Assembly (NCBI GenBank): GCA_046349615.1
Contig: JAXMBZ010000009.1
Location: forward strand, 1-64,000
Direction of reading: 5' to 3'
Source of the DNA: JADJNY01 sp046349615
GTDB lineage: Bacteria > Planctomycetota > UBA1135 > GCA-002686595
DNA length: 64,000 nucleotides
In this document: positions 1 to 8,283 of the stretch, in pieces
Position numbering within the stretch: position 1 is the stretch's first letter
How the letters are laid out: every line of letters begins with the position of its first letter
Translations under genes and position numbers: made by a program
The notes under the pieces: model-generated
Databases searched by the model: none
Seen by the model: only the letters and a program-made list of their open reading frames with translations
Told to the model about the DNA's origin: nothing

Positions 1-58
1 CAATCGCGACCGGAGCTCCCCTTGGAGCTTCCGCCCGACCGCCGCCCGCTTCCCCCTA

Positions 59-200
59 TCTCCAACTAGAACTCCGCGCTCGATCAGGCCGGTTCCTCCG
101 GCCTGATCGAGCGCGGAGTCTGGAATGCGGAGCATCCACATGTGCGCCTTTGCGCCCAGTCTCCGTATCTCTTCACCCGCCTCGGCGCTCCCGACCGACA
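59..200 (+). repeat. Two-copy hairpin element, copy 1
   Basis: This stretch recurs about 55 kb away at 55393-55535. The core (59-166 against 55393-55500) is 108 bases with six mismatches and no gaps; the remainder is looser with a one-base length change. Inside lies a perfect 22-bp stem, 71-92 pairing with 98-119, around the loop TTCCT. No T-run follows, so a classical terminator is unlikely. It ends four bases before the stop codon of the exonuclease fragment at 205-408. What it does is unknown: a structured RNA, a small mobile repeat or part of a gene entering from the left edge are all possible. Confidence 0.85.
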
Positions 201-204
201 CAAC

Positions 205-408
205 TCACTCCCCCGCCGCCCGCGCCCCCTTCAGCCACGCCCAGTACGCGCTCGGCGCCCGCGGCTCACTCATCCACGACGGATCCGGCGCCGGATCCTG
301 CATCACGTCCTTCACCTGCCTCAACACGCGCATCGGCTCCGTCTTCACGTCGCCGCGTCTCGTCCGCCACCGCACGCACCGCTCGAACTCGATCGCAGCG
401 ACCACTCG
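205..408 (-). pseudogene. 3'-end fragment of a PolB-like 3'-5' exonuclease gene
   Basis: The last 68 codons, including the stop, repeat the end of the intact exonuclease gene at 2085-2804, with a constant offset of 1880 bases and no gaps (205-408 against 2085-2288). Similarity is very high from about 232 to 408 and weaker over the final ten codons. Shared peptide stretches include VVAAIEFERCVRW and SEPRAPSAYWAWL. The frame stays open upstream of 408 but the residues no longer match and the catalytic part of the protein is absent. It is best read as a truncated duplication of the neighbouring gene. Confidence 0.8.
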
Positions 409-613
409 CCCGGTCCATCGTGCCTCCACCTGCGCGCGGAGCACCGGTCGCCGTCCTGCAGCCCGGCGCGGAGGCGCACGCGTCGCGCGCGCTCGGCCGG
501 ACCGCCCCAGGATCCGTGGCTTTTCCCTCCACGAGCGCGCCGCAGACGCACTTCTCCTCGGTGCGAGTCCGCTGTCCGGGTTCCGGCGGTCTCGATGGTC
601 GAGCAGGTGTCCC
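409..613. other. Leader region without a recognisable gene
   Basis: Frames are open on both strands here, as is usual at this GC content, but none gives a recognisable protein and no clear promoter or ribosome-binding site is visible. The plus-strand frame of the following secreted protein is open through it; that extension is rejected because a good signal peptide starts at 614. Confidence 0.5.
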
Positions 614-1999
614 ATGCACGTCGCACACTCCGCACTCGTTCTCCTCGCTCTCTCCGCCTCACTCCACGCCCAGACGATCACGCCCGAGGTCGAGCCCAAT
701 GAGACGAAGCCCACCGCGACCACACCGGTCGTGTGCTTCGCGCCCGGCGACCTGCTCGTCGGAACGACGACCGGGTCGAGCGCGCTCCCCGGCCCCGCGT
801 CGATCGACGTGTGGCGCATCCAGGTCTGTCCGCAAGGTCCCGGCCTGCACGAGAACCGCTTCCTGCTCCATTCCGGGATCGCGGGGCACGCAAGCGATCT
901 GCGCGGACTCGCGCAGGTGGCGGGCGCGCCCGTCGCGGGCTCCGACGTCGCGTTCCAGTCGACCTCGGTCGTCCCGGGCGGCACGGCGAACCTGTGGTAC
1001 GGAATCGGACAGTCCGAGGAGCTCTACCTCTCCGTGCGCGGAACGCCGCTGACGACCGCGACGTATTCGGCGGGGCTGAGCTCGACGCCGGTGACACCGA
1101 TCCCGATCGCGGGCACGTTCCGTCCCGGACCGATCACGGTGACGACGGTTGGACTTTCGGCGGCCGACACGGAGCTCACGCTGCTCGACGCGAACTTCGC
1201 ACCCGTGCTCTCGGGGCACAACGACGACGAAGGACCAGGAGGCGCCTCGGGGCAATCGCGTCTCGTGCGCAACCTGCTCCCAGGCCGCTACTACCTCGCG
1301 CTCTCCGACGCGAACACGGCGACGCACCTCGGCGACGCGAACCCCGACGAGGACGCGCTCTCATCGCCGGTCCTCGACTTCCCGGACTGGATCGCGAACG
1401 CGAGCGCGGCGAGCGGTCTCGCGCTCGCGTTCACGATCAGCGACGGCCTCGTCGTGACGCCGCTCACCGCGATGAAGGCGGCACCGTTCCAGGTGCTCTT
1501 CTTTTCGTTCGACGTCGACACGCGCAACGACATCTGGGGCTTCTGCTACGGCGACGGACTCGATCCAGTCGTGACCACGCCCTGCCCGTGCGGTCCCGGC
1601 GGCGCGGGACGCGGGTGCCCGAACTCGGTCGGCGCAGGAGCGGCGCTCTCGGCCGCGGGCACGGGGTGTGCGAACAACGTCGTGCTCTTCGGGCAGTTCA
1701 TGCCCGCGAGCTCCTCCGCGATCTACCTCTCGGGCACGGCGACAACGTTCGGCGGCACGCCGTTCGGGGATGGCGTCCTCTGCATCGGTGGAGCGCTGCG
1801 CCGCCTCGCAACGCGCGTGAACGTCGGAGGCGCCTCGGCTTTCCCCGCTCCCGGCTCGCTCACGACGCTTTCGGCCGCGTCGCTCACGATGCCGTGCAGC
1901 GGCGACGTTCGGCACTACCAGACGTACTACCGGAACGCAGCGCCCTTCTGCACACCGGCCACGTTCAACGTGACGAATGCCGTGAGCATCGTGTGGTGA
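614..1999 (+). CDS. Secreted protein with planctomycete-type C-terminal module
   Basis: A 461-residue exported protein. The chosen ATG begins a signal peptide (MHVAHSALVLLALSASLHAQ), and the mature part opens with EVEPNET, as in proteins with bacterial pre-peptidase C-terminal-like beta-sandwich domains. The middle is rich in Thr, Gly and Val and looks all-beta. The last 150 residues (about 1541-1996) form the module shared with three other proteins here: FCYGDG, CPCG, GCPNS, FGDGVLC, YYRNAA and FNVTN. I recognise no catalytic motif. A role in attachment or the outer envelope is inferred only. The frame is open back to 125, but the upstream part is Arg/Pro-rich shadow sequence. Confidence 0.82.
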   Translation: MHVAHSALVLLALSASLHAQTITPEVEPNETKPTATTPVVCFAPGDLLVGTTTGSSALPGPASIDVWRIQVCPQGPGLHENRFLLHSGIAGHASDLRGLAQVAGAPVAGSDVAFQSTSVVPGGTANLWYGIGQSEELYLSVRGTPLTTATYSAGLSSTPVTPIPIAGTFRPGPITVTTVGLSAADTELTLLDANFAPVLSGHNDDEGPGGASGQSRLVRNLLPGRYYLALSDANTATHLGDANPDEDALSSPVLDFPDWIANASAASGLALAFTISDGLVVTPLTAMKAAPFQVLFFSFDVDTRNDIWGFCYGDGLDPVVTTPCPCGPGGAGRGCPNSVGAGAALSAAGTGCANNVVLFGQFMPASSSAIYLSGTATTFGGTPFGDGVLCIGGALRRLATRVNVGGASAFPAPGSLTTLSAASLTMPCSGDVRHYQTYYRNAAPFCTPATFNVTNAVSIVW

Positions 2000-2021
2000 T
2001 CGAGCTCGACGGGCGCTCGTG

Positions 2022-2040
2022 CTCCGCGATCCCCGCGGAG
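2022..2040. terminator. Hairpin between convergent genes
   Basis: A 7-bp perfect stem (CTCCGCG with CGCGGAG) around a 5-base loop lies between the convergent ends of the secreted protein and the exonuclease. There is no T-run, so termination is inferred from position and shape only. Confidence 0.4.
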
Positions 2041-2084
2041 GAGAGAAGTGCGCGCCGCGGACGGGACGGGTGGTGCCGCGAACC

Positions 2085-2804
2085 TCAGGTGCTCGCCGCG
2101 CGCTCGTCCTGCAACCACGCCCAATAGGCGCTCGGCGCCCGCGGCTCACTCATCCACGACTGATCCGGCGCCGGATCCTGCATCACGTCCTTCACCTGCC
2201 GCAGCACGCGCATCGGCTCCGTCTTCACGTCGCCGCGTTTCGTCCGCCACCGCACGCACCGCTCGAACTCGATCGCCGCGACCACTCGATTCGTCAGCGT
2301 GCAATCCCCCGCGACGTAGTCGAGCACGACCTGGTGATTCCCACGGCTCCACTCGACGGGCGCCTGGTCGGCGGACATCAGCTTCTTCTGCGCGATCCCG
2401 AGCCCGTCCGCGACCGCCGCGAGCCCGATCGGAAACCCCCGCATCGTCGCGAACTGGAACATCGGGTCGTAGAGCTCCATCGCCACCTCGCGCGCGAGCG
2501 CCTTGTCGTGCGCCGCGTGCGCGAGCCAGCGCAGGTCGAACGAGAGTCCGTTCCACGCGAACACGCGCGTCCCCCCGAGCTGCGCCTCGCGCAGGTACTC
2601 GAGCACCTCCCGCGCGAGCCGCGCGTCGAGCGTCCCCGTCGGCTTGCCGCGCGCGTCCGTCGCGTGCCAGTGACGAACGGTGCCGTTCTCGTGCGCGACC
2701 GCCGCGACGGAGACGTCGAAGGGCGCGTACCGATCGAGGTCTTCGCCGGGACGCAGCGTGAACACGTTCGCGATCTCGATGTCGAAGCTCAGGAAGTTGG
2801 CCAT
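2085..2804 (-). CDS. Predicted 3'-5' exonuclease, PolB-like DEDDy family
   Basis: A 239-residue protein resembling the stand-alone exonuclease family related to the proofreading domain of DNA polymerase B. The start is the ATG giving MANFLSFDIEIANVF, because the first acidic motif (FDIE) normally lies within ten residues of the N terminus. Motif II is AWNGLSFDLRWL, and motif III is YVAGD, the YxxxD form of DEDDy enzymes. The expected role is metal-dependent removal of nucleotides from 3' ends in repair or RNA processing. It is transcribed divergently from the decarboxylase across 112 bases. Its 3' end is duplicated at 205-408. Confidence 0.8.
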   Translation of the reverse strand: MANFLSFDIEIANVFTLRPGEDLDRYAPFDVSVAAVAHENGTVRHWHATDARGKPTGTLDARLAREVLEYLREAQLGGTRVFAWNGLSFDLRWLAHAAHDKALAREVAMELYDPMFQFATMRGFPIGLAAVADGLGIAQKKLMSADQAPVEWSRGNHQVVLDYVAGDCTLTNRVVAAIEFERCVRWRTKRGDVKTEPMRVLRQVKDVMQDPAPDQSWMSEPRAPSAYWAWLQDERAAST

Positions 2805-2916
2805 GGCGCGCGCCATCCTAGCGAGCTCGTCGGAAGGGCGTCGGAAGTCGACGGAAAGCCCGCCCCCGACCGACGTGCGCTCGCCACGCCGCACACGTCA
2901 CGGCATCCTGACGCGG

Positions 2917-4344
2917 ATGAACGGCTCCGCCGGCTCGCCCGGACCCACGTTTTCCCCCGACGCGTTCCGCAGCGCGGGCCACGCGCTCGTCGATCGACTC
3001 GCGGAGCACCTCGAGCGCGCGCGCCGACGCGAGCTCACGGCGCTCCCGCGCGTCGACACCGATGCGGAGCGCGCGCACTGGCGGCTCTCCGCGACGCCGC
3101 GCGGGCTCGACGCGCTGCCGGCGCTCGTCGAGGACGTGCTCGCGCGCTCGAACCACCTGCACCATCCCGCTTACGTCGGGCACCAAGTGTCCGCGCCGCA
3201 CCCGATCGCGGCCCTCGGCGAGCTCGTCGCCGGCTTCCTCAACAACGGCATGGCCGTGTACGAGATGGGCCCGGCCGCGACGGCGATCGAGCGCGAGCTC
3301 GTGGCGTGGTTCGCGCGCGAGTTCGGCCTCCCCGCCGACGCCGACGGCGTGTTCACGAGCGGCGGCTCGATCGGCAACCTCACCGCGCTGCTCGCGATGC
3401 GCGAGCTACGCGCCGGCGATTCGGCGTGGGAGCACGGCACGCGCGCGAAGCCGCAACTGTGCGTGCTCGTCAGCGAACAGGCGCACTACTCGATCGCGCG
3501 CGCGACGCGCATCCTCGGGTGGGGCCGCGACGGCGCGCTCGGCGTCGCGGTCGACGCGCAGTACCGGATGCGCGTCGACGCGCTCGAGGAGCGGCTCGCG
3601 CGTGCCCGTGCGGAGGGATTCCAGGTGCTCGGCGTCGTCGGCAGCGCATGCACGACGGCGACGGGCGCGTTCGACCCGCTCGAGCGCGTCGCGGACGTGT
3701 GCGCGCGCGAAGGGCTCTGGCTGCACGTCGATGGAGCGCACGGCTCGCCCGCGGCGCTGTCGCCGAAGTACCGCGCGCTCGTCGCGGGCATCGAGCGCGC
3801 GGACTCCGTCGTCGCGGACGCGCACAAGATGCTGCTCGTGCCCGCGCTCTCGACCGCGGTGCTGTTCCGGCGCGGCCGCGATTCGTGGGCGACGTTCGCG
3901 CAGGAGGCGTCGTACCTCTTCGCGGGGAACGCGTGGGACCAAGCGCAGCGCACGCTCGAGTGCACGAAGCGCATGTTGACGCTGCCGCTGTACCTCCTGC
4001 TCGAATGCGTCGGCCGCGACGAGCTCGCGCGGCACGTCGAGCGCTCGTTCGACCTCGCACGCGCGTTCGCCGAGCGCCTGCGTGCGGCCGACGATTTCGA
4101 GCTCGCGGTCGAGCCGCAGGCGAACATCGTGTGCTTCCGTCACGCTCCGCGCGGCGCCGGCGACCTGGACGCGCTCCAAGCCCGTTTGCGTGAGCGCCTG
4201 CTCGCCCGCAAGCGCTTCTATCTCGTTCAGACGCGCCTCGACGGCGCGCTGTGGCTGCGCACGACGTTGATCAACCCGTTCACGACGCTCGCGGACCTCG
4301 ACCGCCTGCTCGACGAACTTCGCAGCGCCGCGCGCGAGGCTTGA
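2917..4344 (+). CDS. PLP-dependent group II amino acid decarboxylase
   Basis: A 475-residue pyridoxal-phosphate enzyme of the aromatic amino acid / glutamate / diaminobutyrate decarboxylase group, of normal family length. The cofactor lysine is K304 in ADAHKM; D272 in HVDGAHG should bind the pyridine nitrogen. SGGSIGNLTAL is the phosphate-binding region, and the HPAYVGHQ/PIAALGE segment is typical of the group. The ATG at 2917 starts a natural N-terminal helix (FSPDAFRSAGHALVDRLAEHL); a frame running further upstream lacks family character. The substrate cannot be told from sequence. No transporter or partner gene lies beside it. Confidence 0.88.
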   Translation: MNGSAGSPGPTFSPDAFRSAGHALVDRLAEHLERARRRELTALPRVDTDAERAHWRLSATPRGLDALPALVEDVLARSNHLHHPAYVGHQVSAPHPIAALGELVAGFLNNGMAVYEMGPAATAIERELVAWFAREFGLPADADGVFTSGGSIGNLTALLAMRELRAGDSAWEHGTRAKPQLCVLVSEQAHYSIARATRILGWGRDGALGVAVDAQYRMRVDALEERLARARAEGFQVLGVVGSACTTATGAFDPLERVADVCAREGLWLHVDGAHGSPAALSPKYRALVAGIERADSVVADAHKMLLVPALSTAVLFRRGRDSWATFAQEASYLFAGNAWDQAQRTLECTKRMLTLPLYLLLECVGRDELARHVERSFDLARAFAERLRAADDFELAVEPQANIVCFRHAPRGAGDLDALQARLRERLLARKRFYLVQTRLDGALWLRTTLINPFTTLADLDRLLDELRSAAREA

Positions 4345-4364
4345 CGCTCCGCGCGAGCGTGCGC

Positions 4365-4901
4365 TCAGCGACGCTCGTTCGCCGCGCCGCGCACACGCGC
4401 CTCGACGAGCCACGCGAGCGGGAACCCGAGCGCCCACGCGAGCCCGAGGCACGCGAGCGACGCGGGTCGGTCGCCCTGGATCGCCACGGCACCGAGCCGC
4501 TCCGCGCCGAGGTACGACACCGGCGCGCCGACGAGCGCGAAGAGCACTCTGACGACCGGATACGCGTCGAGCCAGCGCATCGAGAGCCGGAACGTCGCGC
4601 CGAACGCGATCCACAGCGCGACGATCCACGCCGGCGCGAGCGCCGACGGCCACGCGCCGCCGAGGCCGGGGCTCGCGTACTCGATCCAGCCCGCCGCGCG
4701 CTCGAGCGAGTCGACGCCGCAGCCGAGCGCGCCGACGCAGACGAGCGCCGCGAACGCGCGCGCACGTCGACCGGGCTCGAGGCACGCGAGGGCGAACACG
4801 AGCGCAGCCACGACGCCGATCCAACCCGCGCCGCGCGCCGCGCCGAGCACGCACGCGAACCACACGGCCTGGAAGCCGACGAAGTTCGCGAGCGCCTTCA
4901 T
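4365..4901 (-). CDS. DUF2878-like membrane protein
   Basis: A 178-residue integral membrane protein with four to five hydrophobic segments, an early FQAVWFACVLGAARG stretch and a C-terminal GLAWALGFPLAWLVEA segment. It resembles DUF2878, a family of unknown function often found beside DUF1365, Cfa-like and amine-oxidase genes, as here. It is the last gene of the minus-strand lipid operon and starts ten bases after the stop of the Cfa-like gene. Participation in the same membrane-lipid process is inferred from that context. Confidence 0.75.
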   Translation of the reverse strand: MKALANFVGFQAVWFACVLGAARGAGWIGVVAALVFALACLEPGRRARAFAALVCVGALGCGVDSLERAAGWIEYASPGLGGAWPSALAPAWIVALWIAFGATFRLSMRWLDAYPVVRVLFALVGAPVSYLGAERLGAVAIQGDRPASLACLGLAWALGFPLAWLVEARVRGAANERR

Positions 4902-4911
4902 CGCGTCCGAG

Positions 4912-6237
4912 TCACGCCGCTCCGAACGGAACGCGGCGCGCGAGCGGCTTCTGCAAGAGGAGTTGGACGTCGCCGAGCGCGCGCTCCTCGAACCCGCCTT
5001 CGCAGTACGCGAGGTAGAACTCCCACATCCGCTGGAACTCGTCGGAGTACCCGAGCGCCCTCACGTCCTCGTGCCGCGCGAGGAAGCGCTCGCGCCACTC
5101 GCGCAGGGTGCGCGCGTAGTGCGGTCCGATGTCCTCGAGGTGCGCGATCGTCATGTCGGTCTTGCGCGCGACGCGCTCCGACAGCGCCGCGATCGACGGC
5201 ATGAAGCTGCCGGGGAACACGTGCCGCTGGATGAAGTCGACCGCGCGCAGCGCCTGCTCGTAGTGCTGATCGCGGATCGTGATCGACTGCAGCAGCATCA
5301 ATCCGTTCGGCCGGAGCAGCGCGTCGCAGCGCTCGAAGTACGTGTCGAGCCAGCGCTCGCCCACGGCCTCGATCATCTCGATCGAGACGAGCTTGTCGTA
5401 CGTGCCCCGCAGGTCGCGGTAGTCGGACAGGAGCACCTCGACGCGCCCCTCGAGCCCTTCCGCGCGCACGCGCTCGAGCGCGAACGCGTGCTGCTCCTTC
5501 GAGATCGTCGTCGTGGTCACGCGGCACCCGCGCGTGCGCGCGGCATGCACCGCGAGCCCGCCCCAACCCGTGCCGATCTCGAGCAGGTGATCCCGCGGGC
5601 CGAGCTCGAGCTTGTCGCAGATGCGGTCGAGCCGCGCGAGCTGCGCTTCCTCGAGCGTCATCTCCGGACGCGGCCACCACGCGCACGAGTACATGCGCGT
5701 CGAGTCGAGGAACAGGCCGTAGAACTCGTTCCCGAGGTCGTAGTGGTGCGCGATGTTGCTGCGCGAGCCCGCGCGCGTGTTGTCGCGGCGCGCGTGCCAC
5801 AGCTTCAGCGCCCACGCTCCCGCGCGCGCGACCCCGCGCTCCATGCTGTCGAGCACGGCGCGGTTGCGGACGAACACGCGCACGATGCCGACCAGGTCGT
5901 CGCACGTCCACGCGCCGGCCATGAACGCCTCGCCCGCGCCGACCGTGCCGCGCGCCGCGACGTCGAGGTAGAGGCTCGCGTCGCGCACGTCCACGTGCAC
6001 GTCGGGAGCTCCTTCCGCCGCCGTGCCGAAGCTCCACGCGCCGTCGGCGTCGCGGAGCTCGATCCGGCCCCACGTGATGCGCGCGAGTCGCGCGTGGAGC
6101 GCCGCGCGCGCGATGCGCTCGAGGACGCTCGCTCCGCGCGCCGACCGCCGCGCTTCGTCGTGCGCTTCCGCGCGTTGCAGGTGGAGCTCGGGGAGGCGCG
6201 ACGTCGTGTCGCGCGTGAGGGCGTGTCCGTTCGTCAC
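4912..6237 (-). CDS. Cfa-like lipid methyltransferase
   Basis: A 441-residue S-adenosylmethionine-dependent methyltransferase of the cyclopropane-fatty-acyl-phospholipid synthase family, acting on acyl chains of membrane phospholipids. The SAM site is LLEIGTGWGGLA. YSCAWW keeps the conserved cysteine and IEMIEAVGE the conserved glutamate of true synthases, but where E. coli Cfa has the bicarbonate-binding His (LLHTIG) this protein reads LLQSIT. That points to a paralogous methyltransferase, perhaps for unsaturated or furan fatty acids. The GTG start overlaps the TGA of DUF1365 (GTGA), implying translational coupling; the longer open frame upstream is inside that gene. Confidence 0.86.
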   Translation of the reverse strand: MTNGHALTRDTTSRLPELHLQRAEAHDEARRSARGASVLERIARAALHARLARITWGRIELRDADGAWSFGTAAEGAPDVHVDVRDASLYLDVAARGTVGAGEAFMAGAWTCDDLVGIVRVFVRNRAVLDSMERGVARAGAWALKLWHARRDNTRAGSRSNIAHHYDLGNEFYGLFLDSTRMYSCAWWPRPEMTLEEAQLARLDRICDKLELGPRDHLLEIGTGWGGLAVHAARTRGCRVTTTTISKEQHAFALERVRAEGLEGRVEVLLSDYRDLRGTYDKLVSIEMIEAVGERWLDTYFERCDALLRPNGLMLLQSITIRDQHYEQALRAVDFIQRHVFPGSFMPSIAALSERVARKTDMTIAHLEDIGPHYARTLREWRERFLARHEDVRALGYSDEFQRMWEFYLAYCEGGFEERALGDVQLLLQKPLARRVPFGAA

Positions 6238-7004
6238 AGGGATGCTCCGGCCTGTCCGGCCTTCCACTTGGGGTGATCGAAGAAGGGCGCGCCCTTCAGC
6301 TTGAGGCGCAACGCCTGCAGGTAGATCGCCGCGACGGTGCGCAGCGAGAAGCCGGGGAACGCCGCGAGGAGGCCCGCGAGCGCCCCGCTCGTGATCGGCC
6401 GTCGTTCGAGCTGCAGATCGGCGCGGAAGACGCACTCGCCGCGCTCGAGGTCCTGCATGTGGATCACGAGCTCGTCGCCGGGCTCGGCGAGCTCCCACGC
6501 GTACTCGAGGTCCATCGGGAGGAACGGCGACACGTGGAACGCCTTCGGGAAGCGCGCGCGCAGCGTCGACCCGACGCGCGCGCGTCCGTCCATCACGTAG
6601 GCGTGCCGCTCGTTCCAGGGCGTGTTCGTGATCTCGGCGACGACGGCGTCGAGCGTGCGCCCGTCCTCCGCGTAGCAGAAGTAGAACGACACCGGGTTGA
6701 ACGCGTAGCCGAAGAGGCGCGGCTGCGTCGCGACGCGCACGGGGCCGTTCGGCCGCCGGCCGAGGTCCGCCGCGACGCGGTCGCGCACGCAGTCGGCGAG
6801 CGAGCGCGATGGATCGCCGAGGAGGTCCGCGCGGCGCAGGCTCGCGAGGTTCGCGCGCTCGACGCTCCACAGCCAGCGGCCGGCGAAGACGCGGTCGAGC
6901 TCGTCGAGGTCGAGGAACAAGAAGAAGTGGCGGTAGGTGAACGCGTGCTCCACCGGACGGATCCGGTGGTGCGACACGCGTCCGACGTACAACGCGCTGT
7001 TCAC
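6234..7004 (-). CDS. DUF1365 family protein
   Basis: A 256-residue protein of the DUF1365 family. It begins VNSALYVGRVSHHR and contains the signature stretches HAFTYRHFFLFLDLDEL, FGYAFNPVSFYFCY and FHVSPFLPMDLEY. The biochemical role is unsettled; the family is a constant companion of FAD amine oxidases and Cfa-like methyltransferases. The start is a GTG overlapping the upstream TGA by four bases, and its own stop overlaps the next GTG, so it sits in the middle of a coupled block. A hydrophobic stretch near the C terminus suggests membrane association. Confidence 0.87.
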   Translation of the reverse strand: MNSALYVGRVSHHRIRPVEHAFTYRHFFLFLDLDELDRVFAGRWLWSVERANLASLRRADLLGDPSRSLADCVRDRVAADLGRRPNGPVRVATQPRLFGYAFNPVSFYFCYAEDGRTLDAVVAEITNTPWNERHAYVMDGRARVGSTLRARFPKAFHVSPFLPMDLEYAWELAEPGDELVIHMQDLERGECVFRADLQLERRPITSGALAGLLAAFPGFSLRTVAAIYLQALRLKLKGAPFFDHPKWKAGQAGASL

Positions 7005-8275
7005 GCGACCACCCGCTCCCGCGCGAGGCGCGCGGCCATCGCGCGCGCGACGGCGAGCCCGCTCTGCAACCCGTCCTCGTGGAAGCCGAAGCCCCAGTAC
7101 GCGCCGCAATACCACGTGCGCTGCACGCCCTGCAGCTCGTCGCGGCGCGCCTGCGCGGCGGGCGACCCGAGGCCGAACTGCGGGTGGTCGTAGGTCATGC
7201 GGCGGAGGACCTTCGCGGGATCGATCGACTCGGACGCGTTCAGCGTCACGAAGACCTGCGTGTCGAGCTCGAGTCCCTGCAGTCGGTTCATCCAGTACGT
7301 CACAGCGACCGGAGCGGACGCATCGCGCTTCGCGGGGTCGCCGAGGTGGCAGTTCCAGCTCGCCCAGCACTTCGCGCGCTTCGGCATCAAGCTCGCGTCC
7401 GTGTGGAGCACGGCCTCGTTCTTCTGATAGCGAATCGCGCCGAGGATCTCGCGCTCGGCGCGCGTCGGCGCGGCGAGGAGCGCGAGGGCCGTGTCCGTGT
7501 GCGTCGCGATCACGACGTGGTCGAAGTGCTGACGCTCGTCGCTCGCGCACACGAGCTCGACGCCGAGCGAGCTGCGCACGATCGTGCGGATGGGCGTCCG
7601 CAGACGAATGCGGTCCCGGAACGGCGCGCAGAGCGGCGCGACGTAGCTCCTCGAGCCCCCGACGACGGTGCGCCACTGCGGGCGGCCGTCGACCTGGAGC
7701 ATGCCGTGGTTGTGCAGGAAGCGCGCGAGGAAGCGCGCCGGGAACGCCTGCACGTCCGCGAGCGGCGCGCTCCAGATCGCGGCGGCCATCGGCTCGAGGT
7801 AGTGCTCGCGGAAGCGCCGTCCGTAGCGCTTCGCGTCGAGCCACTCGCGCACCGTGAGCTCGGAGCCGTTCTCGAGCAGCTCCGGCGCCTCGCGGTGGAA
7901 GCGCAGGATCTGGAGCAACATGTGGTGGAACGTCGGGCTGAGGACGTTCGAGCGCTGTGCGAAGACGGTGTCGAGGTCGCGGCCGTTGTACTCGAAGCCC
8001 GTGCGCTCGCAGCGGATCGAGAGGCCCATGTCGCTCTCGCGCGACTCGACGCCGAGCTCGCGCAGGAGCGCGCAGAAGCCGGGGTAGGTCTTCTCGTTGA
8101 AGACGATGAAGCCGGAGTCGACGTTCACGCGCCGGCCGTCGAGCTGGAGCTCGTGCGTGTGCGTGTGCCCGCCGACGTGCTCGCCCGCTTCGAAGACGTG
8201 CACGTCGTGCTCGCGCGCGAGTTCGCGCGCGGCGACGAGGCCCGAGATCCCGCTCCCGATGACGGCGATGCGCAT
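7001..8275 (-). CDS. FAD-dependent amine oxidase-like oxidoreductase
   Basis: A 424-residue flavoprotein. The N terminus is a Rossmann dinucleotide-binding fold: IAVIGSGISGLVAARELA, then an acidic residue in HVFEAG, then GGHTHTHEL. The C-terminal FAD region includes YCGAYWGFGFHEDGLQSG. It belongs to the NAD(P)-binding amine oxidase/desaturase-like group that accompanies Cfa-like and DUF1365 genes; oxidation of an acyl chain is plausible but unproven. The ATG at 8275 lies eight bases after the stop of the upstream methyltransferase, and its TGA overlaps the DUF1365 start. Confidence 0.87.
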   Translation of the reverse strand: MRIAVIGSGISGLVAARELAREHDVHVFEAGEHVGGHTHTHELQLDGRRVNVDSGFIVFNEKTYPGFCALLRELGVESRESDMGLSIRCERTGFEYNGRDLDTVFAQRSNVLSPTFHHMLLQILRFHREAPELLENGSELTVREWLDAKRYGRRFREHYLEPMAAAIWSAPLADVQAFPARFLARFLHNHGMLQVDGRPQWRTVVGGSRSYVAPLCAPFRDRIRLRTPIRTIVRSSLGVELVCASDERQHFDHVVIATHTDTALALLAAPTRAEREILGAIRYQKNEAVLHTDASLMPKRAKCWASWNCHLGDPAKRDASAPVAVTYWMNRLQGLELDTQVFVTLNASESIDPAKVLRRMTYDHPQFGLGSPAAQARRDELQGVQRTWYCGAYWGFGFHEDGLQSGLAVARAMAARLARERVVA

Positions 8276-8283
8276 GGCGAGCC

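Noticed and set aside
125..613. N-terminal extension of the first secreted protein
   Set aside because: The extension is Arg/Pro/Ser-rich, overlaps the repeat element and exonuclease fragment, and is followed by a proper signal peptide at 614.
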